Source: Lolium rigidum
Lineage: Eukaryota; Streptophyta; Magnoliopsida; Poales; Poaceae
Direction of reading: 5' to 3'
NCBI RefSeq assembly: GCF_022539505.1
Contig: NC_061510.1
Location: 399,758,249 to 399,822,248 of the forward strand
DNA length: 64,000 nucleotides
Shown here: piece after piece, positions 24,923 to 34,894 of the stretch
How positions within the stretch are numbered: position 1 is the stretch's first letter
Layout of the letters: each line of letters starts with the position of its first letter
Made by a program: the position numbers and the translations under genes
Notes under the pieces: generated by a model
Told to the model about the DNA's origin: nothing
The model's database searches: none
The model's input: only the letters and a program-made list of their open reading frames with translations

Positions 24923-25848
24923 TCCGGTTCGTTCTTGTCTAAACTGCTGAGTTCACTTTGATCGGCAACAATGGGAGACAGAGGTGATCAGTTCATACCT
25001 CTCCCTCGGCCTCTCCGGAAAGAGACGAGATGCAGATGATGAACGGCGCGGTGTAGCGGTAGTAGCCTCCGTTCTCCTGCGGCGACAGGAACCCGTCCAC
25101 GCTCGCCTCCTCTATCTTCATCTTCACCGGCTGGCCGCCCTCTACGTCGAACTCAACTGTGAAGAGGATAGGAGAAGAGCAGCTGAATCAACACTCGTGT
25201 TGAGAGAAGTGGAAGCTTATCCTCCATGTCCGATCATGGCATGGCAGGGCAGGGGTACATATCTTCCGGGATCTTCCTTGCTCCGAAGCTTGCTCGTCAC
25301 CAACACGTCAGGGCGTTGGCAGGTGGCTCCCTCATCAACCCCTTGTGCGCGTAGGCGAGGTGGGCAGGGTCCAGGAGGTTCTCCACCAGCACATCGTACC
25401 TGCAAAGACATGGCGACGCGCGCGGCACCATCACCTTCATCGCGCGCCATGGAACAACGGCGGAGGAGGCAATGGCATCGATCGAGGCATGCTCGATCAG
25501 AATGGAAGTGAACTGTTTGGGTGTTTGTTTTACCCGTAGGGGATGTCCCTGATGTGGGTGTCGTAGGAGGGGTCGTCGATCTGCGGGAAGAAGGGCGGGC
25601 GCTTCCTCCGCAGCACGTCCCGGTGCTCGGCCTCGGCCCTCGGGTAGAACCACAGCACGCTGTTCTGCACCACGCTCGGGTACGACGCCACGCACGCCTT
25701 GCTGTTCTTGTGCACCTGCCAAGAATCATCAACGGAGAGAAAGATTTGGACTCTGGTAGGTTTCGTGATCGGAGTCGGAGGAAGGAGATGCGCATCAGTT
25801 ACGTACGGGTGGGCCGAGGGCGGGGGCCTGCGGGATGAACTGGCAGGA

Positions 25849-26203
25849 TGTTACAAAACCGCGCAAATAAAAGTAGATCAAACAAGAACAAGAACAAAGA
25901 TTTTTACGTGGAAAACCCAAACGGGAAAAACCACGAAACGCACGGCGGCGCTCTCACTATAATTGAAGGAGTATTACAATACACGAGAGGACAGACCCTC
26001 TACGTGCTATCAATATGTGTAACTTTCTCTCATCTATTCTATGACTACCTTGTACTATATATAGGAGGCAAACAACTCTCTTTCTTGGTGGACACGAAAT
26101 AGAGTTGTAGATGTGCTACGTCTAGCACGGTTGGTACGCCGTAGTCCGTTAGGACTCCTTCCATAGTACAACAGGTAAATAGATTTCGGATCACCATACA
26201 ACA
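25849..26203 (-). repeat. 3' LTR of the exon-1 LTR element
   Basis: 355 bp. It contains a TATA-like CTATATATAG on the minus strand (plus-strand CTATATATAG near 26,056). Confidence 0.9.
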
Positions 26204-28095
26204 AACTCCACCTTGAGCCGAAATCCCTTGCAACTGCTCATAGATATCATTCAACTCCTCAACTAAAGTCATCACAAGTAAACCTTGTGCCTTGAAACGT
26301 CCATAGGACTAATAAACTTCTCACGAAGTCAAATTTGAGCAAATTAATCTTGGGTCGTCAAGGAAACAACACAGCTATCAACAAAGCGGACAAACGAACT
26401 TGGATCTCCAATATAACCCAACAAAAAATCCGAGTCTGTGCTACTGACCTCAAAGAAAACTGAAACTGCTCAATCACCAAATGACATAAGTCATCATATC
26501 TCCCGTGGTGTCCGAACGAGCGCATAGCTCATAGTGCAACATCTTCGTGCACATAACATTGTGAAGAACTCATCTCATAGAATCTAAACGTGCTACAAAA
26601 CTGAAAGCACAAACCTCGGCAAACATACTCATGCAAGAGCATCTGGTACGAAGGGCATCACGTACACCAAAAACTGCCGATCTGTAATGGCTAATGAAAA
26701 TCCATGACATGGTCAAAAAGCTGTCTCTCGTAGAACATCTCGTCGGATGAAGGAACCTCAACATGCAATAGACCCCTCTTGAAAGAGCATAGACAACTGA
26801 ATTGCACTGAAACTTACAGTACTAAATATTGTAGTATCTAGCAGAAAACAATCTCCACTTGCATCTCAAATAATCTTCATCACGAACTTGTTTAACAAAG
26901 CAAAACCTTCACATGTATAACAGCAAAAACTTGGAGAGCAAAGAGTATAATGCTGGCTACCAACAGGCATAAATATTACCTCCTCCATATATATTTTTTC
27001 TGATAACTCAATTCTGTTCTTCATATAATTGCAGCAACATAATATCTGAAACTTGCATCCATAATATCTCCCAACAGGCTATAATTCACCAAACTCCACC
27101 TTGAACTGAAAACTATAAAACGATGATCATACTAGCGACAAATCATCGAACATAGGTGGCTCAGGAATTCTTTCTATTCTCCTTGCTAGTCCAAACAACA
27201 ACCTGCTTATTTCCAAAACTATCCAGTGTATCATCATAATTGGCTTGCGCCAACAACGCTCGCATCTCGACTTGCCATAGGGAAAACCTTGTGTCATAAT
27301 ATAACAGCTGAACATCGTACTTCATGATATCCATGAGTCGATAAAACTGTGATCACAAAGTAGTACAAGCCAGAGAAAAATTCTTACTAGAATTAAAATT
27401 GCAGAGCAAAAACTGGAAAAGGTAGCACCTGATAGTGTCTTAGAGGGACGTAGCAATACGGAGAGCCGAAAAACCAAAAACAAATCTGAACCAGAGGCAG
27501 ATTGTCTTCACGTGAATTAGCAGAATCGGATTTGATACCTCGCCTCGGAACTTGAACTGAGCTGCTTCATGTACGCGTACTTTGAACCAATCTGGCAATC
27601 CTCCGATGAAACACACGTACAACTTCAGTCAATCAGGGACAACGCCGAACAAAATACTCAGCAGGCCAGAGGCTACAGATGCATAAAGATGGATGGCCAA
27701 ACGCATGCACGTACATACAGCTTGAAATCGATCTGGTACTCCACCTTGATCCACTCGCGGCTGTAGAATCAGACGGAAGCAAACTAGAATAAGGCCGCAC
27801 GAAAACGGATCGGAACATCGTACCAGACTCGGTAACTGAATCGCGGAACGGTGATGCATCTTTTCTTGGTCTGAGCAGACGCGATTTAGATCGCAGGAGA
27901 TGGCGCATGGAACGCCGACGAAAAACTGCGATCTCTGGATCTGATCTCACGAAACCACAAACTTGTGAAGTTGCTTGATTGCTTGCAAGACGCGGCGATT
28001 GATCCAATTGATGCTGCGCGGTGCTGCCCGGGAGCTTAGTGGAGAAATCTCCCGGGCGGCGGATCGATCTTGAAACCTTGTGCTACGATACCACT

Positions 28096-28450
28096 TGTTA
28101 CAAAACCGCGCAAATAAAAGTAGATCAAACAAGAACAAGAACAAAGATTTTTACGTGGAAAACCCAAACGGGAAAAACCACGAAACGCACGGCGGCGCTC
28201 TCACTATAATTGGAGGAGTATTACAATACACGAGAGGACAGACCCTCTACGTGCTATCAATATGTGTAACTTTCTCTCATCTATTTTATGACTACCTTGT
28301 ACTATATATAGGGGCAAACAACTCTCTTTCTTGGTGGACACGAAATAGAGTTGTAGATGTCTTACGTCCAAGCACGGTTGGTACGCCGTAGTCCGTTAGG
28401 ACTCCTTCCATAGTACAACAGGTAAATAGATTTCGGATCACCATACAACA
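28096..28450 (-). repeat. 5' LTR of the exon-1 LTR element
   Basis: 355 bp, nearly identical to 25,849-26,203. Host-gene read-through enters this LTR and meets a stop at 28,440-28,438. Confidence 0.9.
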
Positions 28451-29038
28451 CAGGAGCCGCGGCCGTCGAAGCACCAGCCGTGGTAGACGCACTGGAGGCG
28501 GCCCTTGCCGTCGATGCGGCCCTCGGAGAGCGGCGCCAGGCGGTGCGGGCACGCGTCGTCGAACACACGCCAGTCGTCGACGGCGCGGTCGTACCAGGCG
28601 ACAACGCGGAGGCCCAGCACCGTCTTGCCGTGCGGCGCGCCGGGGTCGAGGTCGCACACGGGAGCGAACGGGTACCACTGGTCCAGCCAGTCGAACTGCC
28701 CCTCCGAGTCATTCACACCGGACGGTGTCTCCGCCGCCACGGCCGAGACCGGGGGCGACAGCCGAGTGCGCTGCGTCCGCGCGGGCGCGAGGCGGGCGGC
28801 GCCTGCTGCTCTGGCGCTGTTGGGCGGCGAGGCGGAGGTGCGGAGCGGGAGCAGGAGGGAGGGACGTGCGCCAGGGATGAGGAGCAGGGAAATGGGATTC
28901 ATGCCGTTGCCTCGCTTGATCGGGCCGCGGCGGCCGACGGCCGGCGTTAGAGCATCCGAGGCGCACACTCCGTCCGGCAGTCAGACATGGAGATGATTCT
29001 GAGAATTTCCTGACAAAAGTGAAACAAAGACGCCGGAC

Positions 29039-29046
29039 TATATACT
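29039..29046 (-). promoter_or_regulatory. Candidate TATA box of the oxygenase gene
   Basis: CTATATAC on the plus strand (GTATATAG on the minus strand) lies about 70 bp upstream of the first ATG at 28,968 and about 140 bp upstream of the preferred ATG at 28,902. The spacing suits a plant core promoter; no transcript evidence is available here. Confidence 0.45.
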
Positions 29047-29049
29047 GGC

Positions 29050-30900
29050 CTGTGAGAAACCACTCGTACCGCTTGACTTGCCCATACGGCCATACGGTTG
29101 CCCTCCGCCATTGCCCGAGTTAATCATTGGAGGCCCAACGATAGTTGTTACCGGCGAGTGTAAGACAGTGCCTATCAACTTTTTTGAGTTCCGCCTTTTC
29201 ACTTTTCCTCTCCTTTACGGCATAAGGGTGGAGGATTCGTTGGCAAGTGGTCTGTTCTTCGGAGGTGACTAGCGCTGGTCACGACGTGGCGATGGTGCTT
29301 AGCTCAGGACATGATTTTTTTGCTTCGTAGTCGTGTGTCGGTGGTGGTGTGGAGTCAGGTACACTCGTTGTATTCAGCGAGATGTGGTTGTTTCTGTACT
29401 CAAAATTCCACCTTCTATAAAGATATGATACGCTATTGGCGTACTCTAAAACAAAGACTTCGCTATGTGACGAATTACCCTTCGTGACCCCCCCCCCCCC
29501 CTACGTTCCAGTTTCCAGCCTTCCTCTCTGTCATCGCTGGCGGCCAGCCAGCCACGGTGGCTAGCGGTGAGAGGGAGGGAGGTCTGGAGTAGTGTAGATA
29601 CTAGCTTTTGTTCCACTTCTCTTTTCCCCCAAATAAAGTAGATCTGGTGATCTTGTTGGTCATGTTTGCCATCCTCCCCAGTCCCCACTTTGATCCTCTC
29701 TGGCTTCAATCTTGGCCTCCATCGGATGATCGTGACTAGTTCGGTCGAGCGGTTGTTGCGATGGTATGCATGAGTGCCTCCGGTCTAGAAGGATCTGGGC
29801 CCCACGAGTTGAAACTGGGCTTGGTCCGCTGTGAGTTGTTGAGCATCTTGGCGGTGCTGAGTTCGATCGATGCGGGGTGACTAACCATGGTCAGCGTGGC
29901 TTCCGCTTCTCGTGTTGGATGCGCATCGAAGGGATCACAGGGGTGGCTTGGTTTGTCGCCACCGATGCGTTTGATTGAGACATGACGAGGCATGGGATGC
30001 TGATGAAAGAGAACTGATCCATTCAGAGGATGATCTTGCTGAAACACATCATGTCTATTGCGTTGTGTTTAAGATTCAAAAGAAGATCAGGTTCTTCATC
30101 AGCCTGAAACCATGTTTCCTCGTTCCAAGTATTGTAAGCTCTACTGCGAGCCTTCAGTCTCAATTGTCGCTCTGGCTGCTATAAGTACCATACCTACTTC
30201 GTGATGCCTGAGATTTTTTACCAGATTAGATGTGAAGAAGTTGGATATGGGTGGTGTTATGCCGATGAGCTTATGCAAGAAGTTTAGTATGCTGATGCAG
30301 ATTACTCAGTATAATTGGGAGTGGGCTCTGCCCTGTGTAACACCCCAACCACCCCTGGTTGGGCTGTTAGCCCTGGCAGCTCACTAGGATATCTGAACTA
30401 GCTCATCCTCAAATCGCTTCGGGCCAAGCATACTTAACCTTGAACTTCTTTGGAGATGAGCTTTCGAAAAAGAAGTTACAATTTGTTGATATGAGTACAA
30501 TATCAATCATATTTATCCCTGGGGATGTCACACCCGTCCCCCTTTTTTTTGCTCAGCCTGGCCAATGTAAGGATGCATACACCTAGATGCTTGCGGTACT
30601 GATCTTTTTTTCAATTTAAGATTGAAGAAGGGACTCCGTGAAGGAATAAAAAGACTTCCTAATTATCATACAGTATCGTACATCTTATTTTACCTACATA
30701 CACTGGACTACTTATTCGTTCTTCCGTGCGTCTTTATCGTGGCGGAAACAGAACAAGAGGGAAAGACCCGGCCGACTCGCCCAGGGCTCGAGGGCGAGCC
30801 ATACGAGAGTGAGTCGAATTCTGTTTACGTTCTCGGTTTGGTTCGGGCCCCTCTCGATCTTTGGTTTGATGAAAGGTTTTGTCTCCACCATCTTGACGCC
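29050..30900. other. Intergenic, no supported gene
   Basis: Includes a C14 run near 29,489-29,502 and a CCAACC...GGTTGG inverted repeat near 30,348. ORFs are short and unrecognised. Confidence 0.5.
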
Positions 30901-31135
30901 CAGGGTCGTATCTAGTGGGGGCGCCATGGGGGGAGGGGGTGCCAATACAAAAAAAACTTTTTACCTAGTAGTATTTGGGCTAACCTTGTGTATATATTAG
31001 GTGCAAACAAGCTAAACTAACAAATAGTTATGATCAAAACTTGAAATACTGGTCTATTTTAGGCTTAATGAGAAGCACAATGGGAAATATTTCAAGCTTG
31101 GCACCCCCACCCATATTGTTCTAGCTCTGCCACTG
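30901..31135. mobile_element. hAT-type MITE with perfect 8-bp target duplication
   Basis: Left end CAGGGTCGTATCTAG and right end CTAGCTCTGCCACTG form imperfect inverted termini of the hAT CAG...CTG type. The direct duplication TTGACGCC is exact (30,893-30,900 and 31,136-31,143). At 235 bp it cannot encode a transposase. Confidence 0.9.
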
Positions 31136-31143
31136 TTGACGCC

Positions 31144-32128
31144 TATGCTCCCTGCATATCATTCTGGAAGGCATTCATGTACTCTTTGTTTGCTGAGTTG
31201 TAGTGAGTTCTTTGTGCTTTAAATATTATGGTCTGGCTACTACACATCAAGTCCTTTGCAAGTTACTGTTCATGTTGCTTTTATCATAATGGGCTATGGG
31301 TCCTTTTTGGGACCCTCATATGTTCAAAAAATATAGTGGCCTATCACTAAAGGGGTGGTTAGGTGATGGGCGATGGCATTAGAGCTTCCACAACGCAATG
31401 CTGAAGCTGGTGTGGGAGGAGGTGGTGTTGGTGTGGGAGGAGGTGGTGCTGGCGGTGTAGGAGCTAGAGCAGGTGGTGGCGCGAGCTAGCGCCTGGCTGC
31501 GCGTAGGGGTGACCGGAGGTGTCATTGGCCTACCCTGAGCCAACGCAGACTCCTGAACGGCGAGGCTGTGCCACTGGGCTAGCTCATCTAGATAGCACTG
31601 AGCCATGGCTATCTCTATGGCCTCATCCTCACATCAGTTCCGACATTAGAGCATCCCATTTTGCGTATTTAGAAGGTGAACGGTACGTTATGCATAATTT
31701 GCTCGCTATGGCGTCAATCTCGCTATTAGCCGCTCTAAGATCGCTATAGCGTGCTAAAAAAGTTATGGAACTAGCGGCAGTCTACGAGCCCCTGATTCCA
31801 ACCTAGCTCAACTCAACTACAGATCGGCAACGTCACCACTTTCGACTCCCCATGCGCCGCGCCGGTGGAGGCTATAGCAGCAGCGCCACTCTCTTCCAAC
31901 TCTGCCCGGCCGCGTGGCACGTCCCAACCAGAATCACCAGGAGGACGTGCGCCTCAACCAGAAGCTCGATCTGACGCCGATATTCACCGCCAAGCCACCA
32001 CCTCTTGCGCAGCAAGCGACAGTCATAACTAGTTCATCCTTGTAGGTTTTCTTCCAACTTGGCCAGTACCGGAAGGAAGTTCAGTAGTGGTAGTCGTAGC
32101 CCGTAGACACCATGGTTTAGCTCTATAG
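31144..32128. other. Sequence upstream of the LINE, uncharacterised
   Basis: May include the LINE 5' UTR. Minus-strand ORF 31,379-31,606 and neighbouring GGTGTGGGAGGAGGTGGTG repeats are low-complexity. No gene is supported. The text TTTTCAGTTCAGTTC at about 32,129-32,143 resembles TTCAGTTCAGTTC just after the LINE 3' tail (near 52,850), a possible but unproven target duplication. Confidence 0.4.
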
Positions 32129-34894
32129 TTTTCAGTTCAGTTCCCTGCACCGAGGCAGCCCGCTCCGTATCTGGGACCTTCGGCGGGGTATCGCCCGCCT
32201 TTTCGGCCGCCGGTGCCTCAGCCGCCGGTGCAGTTCACGCCGCCGCAACAGTACCAGCATTTTCAAGGTTCGTTTCAGTTTCCTGTGCCTAACCAGCAGG
32301 GTATGGTACAGCCTCCCATGCAACAACCGGTACATCAGCAACCTGGACAGGTGAAGAAGAGACGGAAGAAGAAGACTGCTGCACCTCAGGGGCAGCCGGC
32401 GCCTCCTGGAGGGCAGCAGCCGTCACCTTTGGGGCAGACTGTGCCGCCTCTTGGACAGTTGGTGCCAGGCCCAATAGGGCAGCCATCTCTGATTTCTGAT
32501 GCGCCTCTGGTCCCCGTGCAGCCTATTGTCCCCGTTCCTGATACTGCTGCACCAGTGGCGAAGCAGAAGAAGGCGGGAAGATGTTGGAAATGTGCTGTTA
32601 ATACTCATGCAACTAAAGATTGTAAGGCTATTCATTATTGTCTGATTTGTGATTCTGGGGCACATCCTACTATTAGGTGTCCTATACTGAAGTTGCCTAG
32701 ACCTACGAGCTTCTTTGTTGGTTGCGGTAATGATGCCACACTTGATCTTCAGATTCCAGACTCAGTGTATAAGCCACAGTTGATCTCTTCTGGAGCGCCC
32801 ACAGCTTTAGTGTAGGTGTCAGGGGAGGGGGCTGTCTCTGCAGTTGATGTTCAGAGTCTGATGGCCCGCATGTGTCCAGGGAACCCAACGTGGAAATGGG
32901 AGGCGGTGCCCCATGGGGCTAATGCTTTTCTTATTGGTATTCCTACAGCTGATGACTTGTCCCGGATTGATGGTATGCAGATGAGTGTGCCCAAGGTTAA
33001 TGCTCAGGTTCTGGTTTCTTCATGGGTGCATCAGGATGTTCAGCCTCTTTTCGTTATGGAGCCGGTTTGGGTACACGTCAGTGGAGTACCGGACTCTGCT
33101 CGCCATTTCCTAGGTATCTGGGCAGTGGGTTCTCTTAGTGGCACCACTCTAGATGTTGATTTGTTCTCTCTTCGGAGTCAGGGGATTATTCGTGTTCTTG
33201 TGGCTATGCGTGATCCTACAGTTCTGGAGAAGAATAATGGTTGCCTGGAGGTGATTGCACTTTTACAGCTTAATGGTTATCGTTTTCGCTTCAGTCGTGA
33301 GGCAGTGGGGTTCCAGCCAGACCCTCGGTTTCGACCCTTTTTCTGGAAGGAAGGAGGGAATGATGATGGTTCGCATGGTTCAGAGGAGGACAGGCATGAT
33401 GAGGCATCTGCTGATGCGGCGCCGGAGGCTGCTGGTATGGATGTTGATGGACATCCTCTGACGCATTCTGGCACATCGGCGGTACAGTCTACACAGGTGG
33501 CGTTGACTCCTTTCAACCACTCGCCGATGACGGATAGAGGGCGTCAGATTGTGGCTCGTGCTAGAGTCGAGTCGCCACACTTGGTCGCCTCTTCCCCTGT
33601 GGCTCCACGGGATCCCTCACCTTCCAGAGTTCGGATCTTTATGCAGGGTCGTACTCGTCCGGTCTCCGCTTCACCGCGGGTGCAGCAGCCACTGGTTCCG
33701 TCTCCTACTTCGCCTCAGACGGATTCAGTGTTTCAGCCGACGTCGGTGGTGCAGCAGCCCTCTGCGTCCTCGCTGCATGCGCAGCCGACCGCGGAGCCTC
33801 TGCGCGCGCGGGGGTCGGCCGAGGAGAGGCCGGCTTCACCGACCTACCAGGCCGTGCCGACCATGCCGGAGCGGCTCGCCACGCGGCAGCAGGCCACGGC
33901 GGCCTTGGACACGGCCTCCTCGCTGGGGTCCTCGCCGCAGCCGGCCACGGTGTCGTTGGCTACGGGGTCACCGCAACAGTCTGTTGGTGTGCCCACTATG
34001 CCGGTGCAGCAGGTGGCCACGGCGCTTTCTTCGCCGGGGCAGTCGGTCCCTGAGGGCGACACGCAGGTGTGCCGGGTGGAGGTGTTGCCCGAGTCTTCTC
34101 CGCCTGTGTCACGCCGGAGTGTCGCAGTGGTGGAGGAGATGCGGGACGATGAGCAGCGGACTCCGAGGACCGCGCCGACTACAGCGGATAGGTCTACCGA
34201 GCCGGCGGTTCCGCCTGCTTCCTCGTCGCCGCCTGCCAAGGCGGGGGTGATACAGGGGGCTGCTTCACCTACTACCCCTGTATCGACGGCTCCTACTTCA
34301 CTAGCTGGTTCTCCGCCGCGCTCGCCCACTTCTTCGCCAGCCTCCTTGCAGCAGCCTCCACCCACGGTCCCTCCTCCAGTCGTTCAGCCGACGGTGAGGA
34401 GGAGTGGGAGGTATGCTCTTTCGGAGGATGGGGCGGGGGCGACGGATGAGGACGTCATGCAGAGAGCCATGCGACGCAAGGCGGAGATGAACCTCGACAC
34501 GGCAGGTATTAAACAATCGTCTAAGTCTTTTGTTTCTTTTTCAGATACTCGTATTTCTTCTAATTTGAGTAGCCTAGGGGTTTCCTTGGGTAGTCGGTCT
34601 GAGGAGATTTCTGTTTCGGCTAATGTGTTGAGACAAACGGAGCTTGACCGTTTAACGGTTGCTCCGAATGTCTCCACTGGGCCTGAAACGACAATTATAG
34701 ACGATGATGAAGATGATGACATCCTAGATGGTCAAATTCTCTCGGCTATTATTGGCAACATTTCAGAAGTTGATTTAGAACACGCGGAGCTTAGTTCTGA
34801 TTTACAAGCGTCCGAACGTGGTTCTCGATCATCGGCTGGAAAGAAATCTCGTAGGTACGGCAAGAACTCTAAATCTAAAATAGTTTCTCGATGA
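32129..34894 (+). pseudogene. LINE ORF1 (nucleic-acid-binding protein), one in-frame stop
   Basis: Continuous frame from after the stop at 32,126 to the TGA at 34,892-34,894, broken once by TAG at 32,813-32,815. A Pro/Gln-rich N-terminus leads to a basic patch (VKKRRKKKTA) and two CCHC knuckles, CWKCAVNTHATKDC and CLICDSGAHPTIRC. After the stop come an RNA-binding-like globular region (PTWKWEAVPHGANAFLIGIP, then WVHVSGVPDSARHF) and a long Ser/Pro/Thr-rich linker. ORF1 proteins coat LINE RNA. The original start codon is not evident. The stop is consistent with a CAG to TAG change. Confidence 0.85.

Larger units (their letters stand above)
25849..28450 (-). mobile_element. Non-autonomous LTR retrotransposon inserted in exon 1 of the oxygenase gene
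   Basis: Two 355-bp LTRs (25,849-26,203 and 28,096-28,450), ends TGTTACAAAA...ATACAACA, and a perfect 5-bp target duplication CAGGA (25,844-25,848 and 28,451-28,455). The inverse of 28,082-28,093 reads TGGTATCGTAGC, close to the initiator-Met tRNA primer site TGGTATCAGAGC, which places the 5' LTR on the right and the element on the minus strand, colinear with the host gene. The purine-rich tract next to the 3' LTR is the inverse of AAACTCCACCTTGAGCC. The 1.9-kb interior has no gag or pol ORF. By eye the LTRs differ at about five substitutions and two short indels, so the insertion looks young. The copia-type assignment rests on the primer site only. Confidence 0.92.
21009..28902 (-). pseudogene. 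Chloroplast Rieske oxygenase of the PTC52/PAO family, interrupted by an LTR element
   Basis: Encodes a PTC52-like Rieske non-haem iron oxygenase of the chloroplast envelope; relatives act in chlorophyll metabolism. Exons (minus): 28,902-28,451 plus 25,843-25,807 (one exon split by an LTR element), 25,715-25,534, 25,399-25,263, 25,158-24,999, 24,840-level none, 21,840-21,649, 21,558-21,371, 21,258-21,009. The ATG at 28,902 precedes a transit-peptide-like stretch ([20 protein letters not shown]); an upstream ATG at 28,968 is less likely. Visible motifs are the Rieske ligands [12 protein letters not shown] and CVYHGW, the mononuclear iron site ENLLDPAHLAYAH, and a C-terminal CTSC motif followed by hydrophobic segments. 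Without the insert and a 38-bp segment in exon 3 (25,292-25,329), exon phases give about 519 residues. With the insert, translation stops at 28,438, just past the Rieske domain. Intron 3 lacks GT-AG. PTC52 fits better than PAO because of RDIPYGYDVLVENL, but PAO-like paralogues are possible. Confidence 0.9.

Noticed and set aside
28480..28996. Plus-strand ORFs of 156 and 163 codons
   Set aside because: Antisense shadows of the Rieske-domain exon.
33549..34250. 233-codon Arg/Pro-rich ORF
   Set aside because: Out-of-frame shadow of the LINE ORF1 Ser/Pro-rich linker.
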